Assembly: GCF_004153545.1 (NCBI RefSeq)
Contig: NZ_SDVA01000001.1
Span: 1 to 64,000, forward strand
Source of the DNA: Serinicoccus sediminis
GTDB taxonomy: Bacteria; Actinomycetota; Actinomycetes; Actinomycetales; Dermatophilaceae
Reading direction: 5' to 3'
DNA: 64,000 nucleotides
A program made the translations under genes and the position numbers. Positions 35,301 through 42,317 of this stretch are shown in pieces (within the stretch, counting starts at the first letter, position 1; the number at the start of each line of letters is the position of its first letter). Under the pieces are notes generated by a model, which ran no database searches, was not told the origin of the DNA, and saw nothing but the letters and a program-made list of their open reading frames with translations.

Positions 35301-36191
35301 GGTGTTGTAGTGCTCGGACGCCATCACCTTGGCCTTGAACAGCATCCGCCCGTCCAGGGTCAACCACCGTCCGCCCTCCCCAGGCAGGGACTGGACCTTG
35401 TTGGAGACGACGACGTGGGTGTGCAGGTCCGGGTCCCCGGTGCGCGAGTCGCGGTGGTCGAACGCCGCCGCGACCAACCCGACCACGGGCACCTGGCGGA
35501 TGCCGCCCTTGCCCACCCGGGTGAACGCCACCTCCCGCTCCAGCATCGCCAGCGTGGCGCCGACCGCGTCCTCGTGCGCGGCTTCCACCTGTCGCGCGAT
35601 CTCGGCCGGCGCGAGGGCCCACAGCGCCGAGACCGACTTCACCGGCGAGAACGTCAGGTCGAACCCCGCCACCGGCACCTGCGCCGGCCGCGACGCCTTC
35701 GCGACGAACCTCGTCAGCTCGCCCTCGTCCGCGGGTGCTCGGCCGTGCCGCTGCTCGAACGCCTCGTTGGCGACCTGGGTGCGGATCCGCGCCCGCTCCC
35801 CTACCGGGATCGGGGCGTTCCACGCCAGTCCTCGACTGGTGTTGTGCTCGCTGAACGCCCGCGCCGTCACCTGCCGCAGGGTGGTCGCGTCGAAGGTCGG
35901 GAACGCCCGACCCAACGCACCCCTCCCCTTCGCGGCGGCCTCGGGTTCGTCGGAGCGGGGGTGGCGGCCCTGGCCGAAGAGCAGCTTCATCTGTTCCTCG
36001 GTCACCACGTCACCCACGGCCAGGTCGAGGCCGGCCAGGCCGGTGCCGAGCCACCGACCGGGCGCCTCACCCTTCTCCTCGTAGTAGGACGCGAGCCCGA
36101 CCTGGCGCCTCTCGGTGGCGTCGTGGGCAGCGACCTGCTGCGTCAGGTACGTGTACCCGCTGCCGGCGGCGAGCTTGTGCAAGGTCATCAC
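32376..36191 (-). CDS. MobF-family relaxase/helicase (TrwC/TraA type), C-terminus probably shortened
   Basis: The 1271-residue protein starts with the TrwC relaxase domain (Tyr13 and Tyr15 in SGYTYLTQQV). It has the metal-binding His triad in DLHTHVVVSNKV near residue 255 and a DFTFSPVKSVS-like block (GFDLTFSPVKSVSALW). A second half with AAA/RecD-like helicase motifs follows: APAGAGKTAALRVL near 615, VLIDEAGMAGT, LVGDDQQL and YVSTIHGAQG. It nicks at oriT and unwinds the transferred strand. The final about 43 residues (after HQLQLNRRLN) do not resemble the relaxase family, which usually continues, and the reading crosses into AT-richer DNA. A truncation near 32508 is therefore likely. The gene is convergent with the HExxH gene. 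Confidence 0.88.
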   Translation of the reverse strand: MMTLHKLAAGSGYTYLTQQVAAHDATERRQVGLASYYEEKGEAPGRWLGTGLAGLDLAVGDVVTEEQMKLLFGQGRHPRSDEPEAAAKGRGALGRAFPTFDATTLRQVTARAFSEHNTSRGLAWNAPIPVGERARIRTQVANEAFEQRHGRAPADEGELTRFVAKASRPAQVPVAGFDLTFSPVKSVSALWALAPAEIARQVEAAHEDAVGATLAMLEREVAFTRVGKGGIRQVPVVGLVAAAFDHRDSRTGDPDLHTHVVVSNKVQSLPGEGGRWLTLDGRMLFKAKVMASEHYNTHLEAGLVDRLGVHFSGRPSPEGKRAVREIDGIDPALLTAWSSRRQAIEARQRELVEAFRADHGRAPTAIESLALAQQANLETRPGKHEPRSEAEQRQAWRAQATAVLAREGKGPEEMVAAAVGAGWRRTRERGGDAGITAGGRVGTLQGRILERRGGDVRPQILAARVLSVLEASRATWQVWHVRAETLRQLRAAQVPLARLEEHAIEVERWVVQRFSVPVGVPPELGEPEVLRRQDGQSAHIVHGSQAYSSQAILSAEEELLALGLRRDGRQADASVVETVLATQSADGPSLDRSQTAMVRNLATSGCRVQVALAPAGAGKTAALRVLARAWEASGGTVQGLAPTAVAAEELGRATGIPADTLAKHHHETRTGADQATLDQAGGVSRRVGPGTLVLIDEAGMAGTRDLAAVVRHVVDAGGSVRLVGDDQQLAAVAAGGVFRDLAEQGYAHGTTVTLTELHRFTDPAEGVATLLIRDGDPAALEHYLDQGRVRTGDTGDVVEAAYAAWSADQQTGLSSLLLAATRDTVRELNQRARQDRVDATGQQPGREVTLADGTRASIGDTIVTRRNDRRLRAADGSWVKNGDRWHILTVHPDGALSVERHDGSSCTGAARQTTLSADYVAEHVQLGYVSTIHGAQGTTVDTTHTVLTGTETRQGLYVALSRGRQANHLYLATPAASRDGVGPEVQDTVVEPRQLLTDILARDGRALSATTVERGDAAQLLRQTVLAYQDALPVLAQQHLGHERMADLDDALERWLPGLTEQPAYSHLRGQLALRWVDGTPPRSVIEQATWYRGTQSLTEADDPAAALAWRISGATPPSYRDAPLPWLPDVPPVLWQTPETSGYLDRLTHRVHQLAERVAAEAQQVGGVDRLPWQRTLSPDVDDHLIGDLAVWRAAHDIPSTEPHPAGPPIKEPDAARHQLQLNRRLNALSSVSPKLRADAGSHNLQASQRRAERNALHEGASREASGPSL

Positions 36192-36477
36192 ACCTACCAG
36201 AAGCGGACGAGCAGCCCTCAGGGAGTCACTTATCTGCCACCAATTTCACCGAGTGCACCAGGTGTGTCCTCGATCTGCTGGTGCTGGGTGTCGGTCGGTC
36301 GCGGAGCTGCTCAGAAAAAAAGTTCAAGAAAGTGAGTCCCGGAGGGGGGTCTCGGCCGCTTTAGGGGGTAGACGGGTTCGTCGTCCGGTGGGTTATCCAC
36401 AGGGACGGTCGAGTGCCTGTCTGGTCCGCACGGGATCTGGCCTACTGGAGGTTGGTCCCTGAACGAAGGGAGTGGAC
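36192..36477 (+). other. Relaxase-xis intergenic region: candidate oriT/origin with DnaA box
   Basis: This 286-bp region lies immediately upstream of the relaxase start, the usual place for oriT. It contains inverted GGTGTG/CACACC words, an A-run (AAAAAAAG at 36315-36322), and a perfect consensus DnaA box TTATCCACA at 36393-36401. No ORF with sensible coding bias is present. A nick site cannot be identified by eye. Confidence 0.45.
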
Positions 36478-36726
36478 ATGTCGACGATGGCGAGCGGGAG
36501 TCCGGAGCAGCGGAGCAAGGCACCGGTCGGGCCGCTGCAACGGCGGTGGTACAGCGTGCCCGAGGTGGCGGAGATGCTCGGTTACGGGCCCACTAAGGTG
36601 CGCATGATGTGCATCTCCGGCGACCTGCGATCGCTCAAGGACGGCGGGTCCCGGCGCATCCTGCCGGCGTGGGTCGACGAGTACGTCGCCAAGCGGGCGG
36701 CCGAGGCGGAGGCGGACTGGCCGTGA
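36478..36726 (+). CDS. xis: Excisionase-like MerR/HTH_17 DNA-binding protein
   Basis: This 82-residue protein has a winged-helix HTH_17 motif (WYSVPEVAEMLGYGPTKVRMMCISGDLRSLK) as in excisionases and phage-type AlpA proteins, plus a Lys/Arg/Ala-rich tail. ATG 36478 has an AAGGGAG site five bases upstream, which decides this start over the GTG at 36472. Its stop overlaps the integrase GTG (GTGA), the standard xis-int coupling. It probably bends attachment-site DNA and directs excision. Confidence 0.82.
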   Translation: MSTMASGSPEQRSKAPVGPLQRRWYSVPEVAEMLGYGPTKVRMMCISGDLRSLKDGGSRRILPAWVDEYVAKRAAEAEADWP

Positions 36727-37940
36727 GCAGGCGGGCGAACGGCGAGGGGTCGATCTACCCGTACCGGAACGGCTTCGCGGCGCACGTATGGATCACCACC
36801 CCCGCGGGCCGGCGCCAGCGCAAGTCCGTCTACGGCAAGACCCGGGCCGAGGTCCACGAGAAGTGGCTCCGGCTGCACGAGCAGGCGCGGCGCGGACCGG
36901 TCGTTCCGGTCTCGCCCCGCCTGCGCGACTTCCTGGAGCAGTGGCTGACGGAGACCGTCCGCCCCGGGCTCTCCCCGGCCACGGCGAGCAACTACGAGAT
37001 GTTCTCCCGGCTCTACATCGTCCCCGACCTGGGGGACCGCAGGCTCGAGAAGCTGGCGGTCCGCGACGTCCAGACCTGGGTCAACGAGCTGCGGGTGCGA
37101 TGCCAGTGCTGCTTCCAGGGCAAGGACGCCGCCCGGCCGGAGCCGCAGTGCTGCGCCCGCGGGCAGTGCTGCCACGAGGTCGCCTCCGAGTGGACGGTCC
37201 ACCAGGCGTGGCGGGTGCTCCGCGGGGCGCTGACCCAGGCGATGCGGGAGGAGCTCGTCTTCCGCAATGTGGCCGCGCTCGTGCGCGTGCCCGTGCCCCG
37301 GGCGAAGCGAGCAGCGGTGTGGTCGGTGGACGACGCGCGGCGGTTCCTCGAGTCGGCCCGCGATGCCGGGGATGCGATGTACGCGGCCTACGTGCTGCTC
37401 CTCGTGCTCGGGCTGCGGCGGGGCGAGGTGCTCGGCCTGGCGTGGGAGGACGTCGACCTGGAGCGGGGCGAGGCGTACATCGCCTGGCAGGTCCAGCGGG
37501 TCGACGGCCGGCTGCTCCGGCGGCGGACGAAGACCCCCTCCTCGGACGCGCCGCTGCCTCTTCCGGACATCGCCGTGCAGGCGCTCGCGCGGCATCGGGA
37601 AGAGGAGGATCGACGAAGGGCGGCCGCCGGTGACATGTGGGGCGACTGTGGTCTCGTCTTCACGACCCGCCTGGGCGACCCGCTCGACCCGCGCAACTTC
37701 CACACGGCGTTCAAGACCCGGGCGCGCAAGGCCGGCGTCCCGGTCGTCCCGGTCCACGCCATGCGGCGGACCTGCGCGAGCCTGCTCGTCTCGATGGACG
37801 TGCACCCGCGGGTGGCGATGGCGGTGCTACGGCACAGCAGGATCTCGATGACCATGGAGGTCTACTCCCAGGTCTCGTCGCAGGCCACGCGCGAGGCACT
37901 GCGCCAGCTCGGCGGACGACTGGGCGGCTCGGCTGGCTAG
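36723..37940 (+). CDS. int: Tyrosine site-specific integrase
   Basis: This 405-residue protein has an N-terminal arm-binding domain (GSIYPYRNGFAAHVWITTP), a core-binding SAM-like domain, and the catalytic domain. The catalytic residues are seen in LGLRRGEVLGL (Arg), RTKTPSS (Lys), HAMRRTCAS (His-x-x-Arg), LRHSRI (His) and EVYSQV (Tyr). A cysteine cluster (CQCC...QCC...QCC, about residues 123-143) sits within the core-binding domain, as in a known actinobacterial integrase subfamily. The tRNA-Ala direct repeats at the element ends are its presumed target. It overlaps the excisionase gene and is followed by the hipBA operator. Confidence 0.93.
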   Translation: MSRRANGEGSIYPYRNGFAAHVWITTPAGRRQRKSVYGKTRAEVHEKWLRLHEQARRGPVVPVSPRLRDFLEQWLTETVRPGLSPATASNYEMFSRLYIVPDLGDRRLEKLAVRDVQTWVNELRVRCQCCFQGKDAARPEPQCCARGQCCHEVASEWTVHQAWRVLRGALTQAMREELVFRNVAALVRVPVPRAKRAAVWSVDDARRFLESARDAGDAMYAAYVLLLVLGLRRGEVLGLAWEDVDLERGEAYIAWQVQRVDGRLLRRRTKTPSSDAPLPLPDIAVQALARHREEEDRRRAAAGDMWGDCGLVFTTRLGDPLDPRNFHTAFKTRARKAGVPVVPVHAMRRTCASLLVSMDVHPRVAMAVLRHSRISMTMEVYSQVSSQATREALRQLGGRLGGSAG

Positions 37941-38010
37941 ACCGGCTCCCGCCCCATGTGCGACAAACGAAGATGTCGCGGTTCGACGACAAATGCACAT
38001 GTCGTGGTAC

Positions 38011-38044
38011 TGTGACATTCCGAGATGTCACAGAACTGTGACAT
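38011..38044 (+). promoter_or_regulatory. hipBA operator: TGTGACAT inverted and direct repeats
   Basis: TGTGACAT (38011-38018) and ATGTCACA (38025-38032) form a perfect inverted repeat with a 6-nt spacer. A third TGTGACAT follows at 38037-38044, ending 22 bases before the hipB start. Related ATGTCG words occur just upstream (37971-38005). This is the pattern expected for HipB autorepression. Confidence 0.75.
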
Positions 38045-38066
38045 CTACGGTTGGGAGGTGGGTCGC

Positions 38067-38333
38067 ATGCTCAGGACGGTCCGAGACGTCGGTGCGGCGG
38101 TGCGCCGAGCACGCCGGGAGGCCGGGCTCAGTCAGGAGGCTCTCGCGGACCGGGCGGGGGTCTCCCGCCAGTGGCTCTCCCGCGTGGAAGCGGGGAAGGG
38201 TCCCTCCGCGGAGATGGGCAAGGTGCTCGACGTCCTTGCCGCGCTCGGACTCGCGGTCGACCTGGTCACCACCCCCGTGGCCGAGGCCACGGACAATGAC
38301 CCGTTTGCCGGTCTCTTCGAGGACGGCTCATGA
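38067..38333 (+). CDS. hipB: HipB-like XRE antitoxin
   Basis: This 88-residue protein consists of an XRE helix-turn-helix (AVRRARREAGLSQEALADRAGVSRQWLSRVEAGKG) and a hydrophobic dimerisation end. It binds the operator just upstream and HipA. ATG 38067 with a GGGAGG site at 38053-38058 is preferred over an upstream ATG whose product would begin inside the operator. The stop overlaps the hipA ATG (ATGA). The partner gene follows directly. Confidence 0.87.
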   Translation: MLRTVRDVGAAVRRARREAGLSQEALADRAGVSRQWLSRVEAGKGPSAEMGKVLDVLAALGLAVDLVTTPVAEATDNDPFAGLFEDGS

Positions 38334-39616
38334 CGGCATTCCTGAACGTCTACCTCGACGGCGTCCTTGCCGGACAGCTGGCGCAGACCGCTGGTGGGGC
38401 GCTCGCCTTTGCCTACGACAGTTCCTACACCGCCCGCGCCAACCCCACGCCGCTCTCGCTGTCGATGCCGCTGAGTGGGTCGCGGCACTCGAACCGTGTC
38501 GTCGCCGCCTGGCTCGAGGGGCTCCTCCCGGACAACCTCGCCGTGCGGGAGGAGTGGGCTCGTAGGTTCGAGGTGTCACCGCGCAACCCGTTCGCCCTGC
38601 TCCGGCACGTCGGGCGCGATGCCGCGGGGGCCGTGCAGGTGCTTCCCGTCGACGTCGACCCACCGGATGCAGCTGGGCGCACGGGCGACGTCCGCCGGCT
38701 CCCCGAAGACGAGCTCTCGGGTCTCCTTCTGCGCCTGACGGTGGGGGACCACGGCTGGGACGTCGGTGCCGGTTCCGGACGATGGAGCCTGGCGGGAGCG
38801 CAGAACAAGGTGGCGCTGCACCGCCTGGACGACGGCGGGTGGGGTGTTCCCCAGGACGCGACGCCGACGACGCACATCTTCAAACCGACCCGCGCCGGCA
38901 CCCGCTTCGAGGACCTGCACGTCAACGAGTTCGTCTGCCTGCGTGCCGCGGGTCTGCTGGGCCTGCGCGTCGCCCGGGTGGACCTGGTCGACGTCGGCGG
39001 GGCCAAGACGCTGGTCTCCACACGCTACGACCGCGGTCGCGGACAGGACGGGATGTGGTTGCGCCTCCATCAGGAAGACCTGCTGCAGGCCATGAGCTAC
39101 CCACCGACCAAGAAGTACCAGTCCGACGGCGGCCCCAGCGTCAAGAACGTCGCCTCGCTCCTGTCGACGCTGGCCCTCGCGGACCGCGATGCCGTGCGGT
39201 CGGCGTTCTTCGACGCCTTCGCCTTCAACGTCCTGGTGGGCGGGACCGACGCCCACGCGAAGAACTACTCCCTGCTCCTGCGCGGGCCACGGGTGGCCCT
39301 GGCACCCCTCTACGACGTCGCGTCCTATGCGCCGTACCTGAAGAGGGGCGAGGCGGTGCGGAGCTCGATGAAGGTGGGGCGCACCTGGCTCGTCCGCGAC
39401 GTGACCGTCGAGGACTGGGTCGCCGTCGGTCGCTCCCTGGGTCTGGAGGCGACCGAGGCCGTGGACCGCGTGGAGCGCCTGCGCACAGGCCTGCCCGACG
39501 CAGTCCTCGCAGCGGCTGAGGCCGCACCCGCGCCCTTCGTCGAGGATGCCCGCCGTGTCGCCACTGCCGTCGCTCGGCAGGACCACCTGCAGGCACCGCG
39601 CCTTCCACGCCCGTGA
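38330..39616 (+). CDS. hipA: HipA-like serine/threonine kinase toxin
   Basis: This 428-residue protein contains the HipA N-terminal subdomain (LPDNLAVREEWARRF) and the kinase domain. The latter has the SLAGAQNKVAL loop (phosphate-binding/autophosphorylation region), the catalytic VGGTDAHAKNYSLLL and the DFG-like PLYDVAS. HipA of E. coli phosphorylates glutamyl-tRNA synthetase and causes persistence; the target here is unknown. All key residues (the Asp and Asn of the catalytic loop and the later Asp) are present, so it is probably active. Translational coupling to hipB gives antitoxin first. In mobile elements such pairs help keep the element in the host. Confidence 0.9.
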   Translation: MTAFLNVYLDGVLAGQLAQTAGGALAFAYDSSYTARANPTPLSLSMPLSGSRHSNRVVAAWLEGLLPDNLAVREEWARRFEVSPRNPFALLRHVGRDAAGAVQVLPVDVDPPDAAGRTGDVRRLPEDELSGLLLRLTVGDHGWDVGAGSGRWSLAGAQNKVALHRLDDGGWGVPQDATPTTHIFKPTRAGTRFEDLHVNEFVCLRAAGLLGLRVARVDLVDVGGAKTLVSTRYDRGRGQDGMWLRLHQEDLLQAMSYPPTKKYQSDGGPSVKNVASLLSTLALADRDAVRSAFFDAFAFNVLVGGTDAHAKNYSLLLRGPRVALAPLYDVASYAPYLKRGEAVRSSMKVGRTWLVRDVTVEDWVAVGRSLGLEATEAVDRVERLRTGLPDAVLAAAEAAPAPFVEDARRVATAVARQDHLQAPRLPRP

Positions 39617-39653
39617 CCACATACCTGCAGGTCACGGCCATAATCGACGCGTT

Positions 39654-39679
39654 TGCAGCCGTATTTTCCTGGGGTACGG
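39654..39679 (+). repeat. Element-end arm word, copy C (right end)
   Basis: TGCAGCCGTATTTTCCTGGG followed by GTACGG is related to TGCAGTACTTTTCTGGGGTA at 21551-21570 and to CTGCAGTACTCTGCGGGGGT at 30184-30203, in the same orientation. It is close to attR and probably another recombinase arm site. Confidence 0.5.
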
Positions 39680-39686
39680 GCACGAA

Positions 39687-39719
39687 AGAGGCCCTCCCCG
39701 CGGAGCGGGAAGGGCCTCT
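39687..39719 (-). terminator. Rho-independent terminator of tRNA-Ala
   Basis: On the minus strand the RNA has a 9-bp perfect stem (AGAGGCCCT with AGGGCCTCT) and an inner GC pairing, followed by a short U-rich stretch. It lies ten bases past the tRNA 3' end, inside the element side of the junction. Confidence 0.75.
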
Positions 39720-39725
39720 GACCTG

Positions 39726-39771
39726 GGGTGGAGGCGAGGGGACTCGAACCCCTAACCCCCTGCTTGCAAAG
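39726..39771 (-). repeat. attR: tRNA-Ala 3' part at the right element end
   Basis: This 46-bp copy is identical to 21421-21466 except at 39738. It is the 3' portion of the intact tRNA-Ala gene, from just after the discriminator base through the anticodon loop. Confidence 0.88.
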
Positions 39772-39801
39772 CAGGTGCGCTACCAATTGCGCCACGCCCC
39801 C
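39729..39801 (-). tRNA. tRNA-Ala (anticodon UGC)
   Basis: The 73-nt gene folds as a cloverleaf. The acceptor stem GGGGGCG pairs with CGCCUCC and has the G3:U70 pair that marks tRNA-Ala. The discriminator is A73, and the anticodon loop UUUGCAA gives UGC. CCA is not encoded. It reads GCA/GCN codons. It is the insertion site of the mobile element on its 3' side, and the element has supplied a matching 3' half so the gene stays intact. Confidence 0.95.
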
Positions 39802-39872
39802 GAGAGGTATGAAGTTATGCGACCCCGCGACCGGGCCCCGCAGTGCGAGGGCCTAGTCCGGCGGGTGGTGGG

Positions 39873-40004
39873 TTACTGACCCGGCTGGCCGGGGACGTCG
39901 TCCGTGGCCTCGGCCCACAGGTCACGCTCGGCCTGCTGGTCCTGCATCCGCTTGAGGGCCACGAGGCCGGCCGCGGCGGCGGCGACCATGAGGAGGCGCT
40001 TCAT
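39873..40004 (-). CDS. DLW-39 family small protein
   Basis: This 43-residue protein starts MKRLLMVAAAAAGLVALKRM, a hydrophobic Ala-rich segment, and contains the AERDLWAEATDDV block that gives the family its name. It lies between tRNA-Ile and tRNA-Ala, its usual place near gyrA in actinobacteria. AGGAG occurs upstream of the ATG (40016-40020). The function is unknown; it is probably membrane-associated. Confidence 0.88.
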   Translation of the reverse strand: MKRLLMVAAAAAGLVALKRMQDQQAERDLWAEATDDVPGQPGQ

Positions 40005-40047
40005 CTGTCGATCAACTCCTGATCTCGGCGACGACGCAGGTGGGTGG

Positions 40048-40121
40048 TGGGCCTAACTGGACTTGAACCAGTGACCTCTGTCTTATCAGGACAGCGCTCT
40101 AACCGACTGAGCTATAGGCCC
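40048..40121 (-). tRNA. tRNA-Ile (anticodon GAU)
   Basis: The 74-nt gene folds with acceptor GGGCCUA/UAGGCCC, the anticodon loop CUGAUAA (anticodon GAU) and a UUCAAGU T-loop; CCA is not encoded. It follows gyrA/DUF3566 as in other actinobacteria. Confidence 0.95.
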
Positions 40122-40214
40122 GGACACGTGCGGGGCACGCGACGGTCGAGATTACCTCACGCCCCGGAGCGCCGCCAAAACACCGGCCCGCACCGACCTG
40201 CCGCATAGCAGGTC

Positions 40215-40244
40215 TTGAACGATATGTAGTAGGTCTACTACATT
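40215..40244 (+). promoter_or_regulatory. Promoter with perfect palindromic operator for the ABC-XRE operon
   Basis: TTGAAC (40215-40220) and TACATT (40239-40244) are separated by 18 bp. Between and over them lies the palindrome TGTAGTAGGTCTACTACA (40225-40242, 8+2+8). The -10 ends six bases before the ATG, so the transcript is probably leaderless. The XRE protein encoded at 42045 is the obvious candidate repressor. Confidence 0.7.
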
Positions 40245-40250
40245 GATCTC

Positions 40251-41183
40251 ATGTCGTCCTCCTCAGCGGCGATCCACTGCCAGGGCCTGACGATGTCCTA
40301 CGGCGACCACCTGGTCCTCGACGACATCGACCTCGAGGTGCCGCGCGGCCAGGTGGTGGCGCTGCTCGGGCCGAACGGCGCCGGCAAGACGACGACCGTG
40401 GAGGTCCTGGAGGGCTTCCGCCAGCCCTCGGCCGGCCAGGTGACGGTGCTGGGCGAGACCCCGGCCACCGCACCCGAGGCCTGGCGGGCCCGGGTCGGGA
40501 TCGTGCTGCAGAGCTGGCGCGACCACGCCACCTGGCGGGTCCGGGACCTCATCGAGGTCGTCGGCGCCTACTACGCGCCCTACAGCACGTCGCAGACGCC
40601 CCGTCCCTGGGACACCGCCGAGCTCCTCGCCCGGGTGGGCCTGGCCGAGCAGACCGGCCAGCGCGTCGACCGGCTCTCCGGCGGTCAGCGCCGCCGCCTC
40701 GACGTCGCGGTAGGGCTCGTCGGCCGCCCCGAGCTGCTCTTCCTCGACGAGCCCACCACCGGCCTCGACCCGGCCGGCCGGCGCGACATCCACGACCTCG
40801 TGGCCGACCTCGCCGACCTCGACACCACCATCCTGCTCACCACCCACGACCTCACCGAGGCCGAGAAGGTCGCCGACCGGCTGCTCATCCTCGCCGGCGG
40901 GCACATCGTCGCCGACGGCACGCCGGACGCCCTCCGGCTGGCCCTCTCCCGCTCCTCCGAGGTGACCCTGCGCGACCTGGAGACCGGGGAGGTCACCGTG
41001 CACGCCGACCCCGACCCGACGGCATACCTGAGGCAGGTGCTCACCGCCCGTGCCGGCGAGGTCGAGGTGGTCGAGGTGCGCGCCGCCTCGCTCGAGGACG
41101 TCTACCTCGACATCGTGCGCCGGGCCGAGTCGCCCGGCGACCACGTGCCGCACGACCCACCCGCCCTGGAGGCCCTGACATGA
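40251..41183 (+). CDS. ABC transporter ATP-binding protein
   Basis: This 310-residue protein has Walker A GPNGAGKTT, Q-loop LQSWRDH, signature LSGGQRRRLDVAVGLVG, Walker B LLFLDEPTTGLDP and H-loop TTHDL. The C-terminal 80 residues are typical of ABC-2 exporter ATPases (antibiotic or multidrug type). It pairs with the membrane protein that follows (ATGA overlap). No substrate can be named. Confidence 0.92.
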   Translation: MSSSSAAIHCQGLTMSYGDHLVLDDIDLEVPRGQVVALLGPNGAGKTTTVEVLEGFRQPSAGQVTVLGETPATAPEAWRARVGIVLQSWRDHATWRVRDLIEVVGAYYAPYSTSQTPRPWDTAELLARVGLAEQTGQRVDRLSGGQRRRLDVAVGLVGRPELLFLDEPTTGLDPAGRRDIHDLVADLADLDTTILLTTHDLTEAEKVADRLLILAGGHIVADGTPDALRLALSRSSEVTLRDLETGEVTVHADPDPTAYLRQVLTARAGEVEVVEVRAASLEDVYLDIVRRAESPGDHVPHDPPALEALT

Positions 41184-42037
41184 GCCCGGTGCCCGTCCCC
41201 GCCGCCGTCCTGCGCGCCGCCACCCGGCAGGCCCGGATCAGCCTGGTCCGCAAGTACACCTCCGCCGCCGGCATCACCACGGTGGCCGTGTCGCTGGTCC
41301 TGCTGGTCGTCCTCTGGCTGCTGCGCGACATCGACCTCGGGTCGGCTGCGGTCGGCCTCGGTGGCTACGTCGTCACCGGCTTCCTGGCCTTCGGCGTCGT
41401 CTCCGCCGCGGTCATCGGGGTCGCCGGCGAGCTGCAGACCGAGCGCGACGACGGCACCCTGCTCCGCGCCAAGGCCGTCCCGCACGGCATGACGGGCCAC
41501 CTCGTCGCCAAGGTGCTGCAGGCCCCGGTCGACGCGCTGATCCCGGTGCTGCCGGCGGTCCTCGGGGCCGCTCTCTTCCTCCCGGGCACCACCCCGCGGG
41601 ACGTCGGCGGCTGGCTGCTGCTCCTGCTGGTGCTGCTGCTCGGCGTGGTGGCGATGCTGCCCTGGGGCGCCGTCCTGGGCTCGGTGTTCCGCAGCATGCT
41701 CGGTCTGGTCTGGGCGATGATCGCGCTCTACGCCTACGCCGCTGTCTCGGGGCTCTTCTACCCGGTGGCGGGCTGGCCGGTCTGGCTGCAGTGGATCGCG
41801 CAGGCCGGACCCCTCTACTGGATCGGGGCGGCGGTGCGCGCCGTGGCCCTGCCCGACTCCGCCGCCGCGGTCGAGATCGGCGGCGAGTTCCGGCTCGGGG
41901 TCGCGCTGGCCGTCCTGGCCGGCTGGGCGGTCGTCGGCCTCCTCCTCGCCCCGGTCCTGCTGCGTCGTGTGGTCCGGCGGCAGTCCGGCAGCACGGTCCA
42001 GGCGGCCCGCGAGCGCGTCCTCGCCACGGGGTTCTGA
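41180..42037 (+). CDS. ABC-2 type transporter permease
   Basis: This 285-residue protein has six predicted membrane helices and the ABC-2 central pattern (ELQTERDDGTLLRAKAVPHG near residues 80-100). It forms the exporter with the preceding ATPase; their genes overlap by four bases. The XRE gene follows eight bases later, suggesting one operon. The cargo may be a drug or lipid; it is unknown. Confidence 0.9.
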   Translation: MSPVPVPAAVLRAATRQARISLVRKYTSAAGITTVAVSLVLLVVLWLLRDIDLGSAAVGLGGYVVTGFLAFGVVSAAVIGVAGELQTERDDGTLLRAKAVPHGMTGHLVAKVLQAPVDALIPVLPAVLGAALFLPGTTPRDVGGWLLLLLVLLLGVVAMLPWGAVLGSVFRSMLGLVWAMIALYAYAAVSGLFYPVAGWPVWLQWIAQAGPLYWIGAAVRAVALPDSAAAVEIGGEFRLGVALAVLAGWAVVGLLLAPVLLRRVVRRQSGSTVQAARERVLATGF

Positions 42038-42044
42038 CCCCGGT

Positions 42045-42278
42045 ATGCCTGTCGGAGCCGAGCCGCTGCACAACCGGATCGCCCTGCTGCGGGTGGAGCG
42101 CGGCATCAGCCGCCGCGACCTGGCGACCGCGCTGGGCGTGCACTACCAGACCGTGGGCTACCTCGAGCGGGGCGAGTACAGCCCCTCGCTGGTGCTCGCG
42201 CTGCAGATCGCCGAGTTCTTCGACGTGCCGGTGGAGGCCGTCTTCAGCCGCCGCCCGTTCCCTCCCCTGGGCAGCTGA
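42045..42278 (+). CDS. XRE family transcriptional regulator (small)
   Basis: This 77-residue protein is nearly only a helix-turn-helix domain (RIALLRVERGISRRDLATALGVHYQTVGYLERGEYSPSL), like the Cro/CI regulators often found after ABC-2 exporters in actinobacteria. It probably autoregulates its operon at the palindrome at 40225. A related inverted repeat lies just after it, before the universal-stress gene. Confidence 0.85.
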   Translation: MPVGAEPLHNRIALLRVERGISRRDLATALGVHYQTVGYLERGEYSPSLVLALQIAEFFDVPVEAVFSRRPFPPLGS

Positions 42279-42317
42279 CCGCCCGCTCCCCGAGGGCGTG
42301 ACACCGCACCTCCAGCG

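Larger units (their letters stand above)
21421..39771. mobile_element. Integrative element inserted in tRNA-Ala(UGC), carrying RM, relaxase, integrase and hipBA
   Basis: The two ends are 46-bp direct repeats that match the 3' part of tRNA-Ala(UGC): 21421-21466 and 39726-39771. They differ at one base. The right copy is the end of an intact tRNA gene; the left copy lacks the 5' half. An integrase gene and an excisionase-like gene lie inside near the right end, with a MobF relaxase. No type IV secretion or FtsK/TraB-like genes are visible, so the element is more likely mobilisable (IME) than self-transmissible. Base composition changes inside (the 30.6-32.3 kb part and the 3' half of hsdS are AT-richer), which suggests assembly from several sources. 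Confidence 0.88.
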
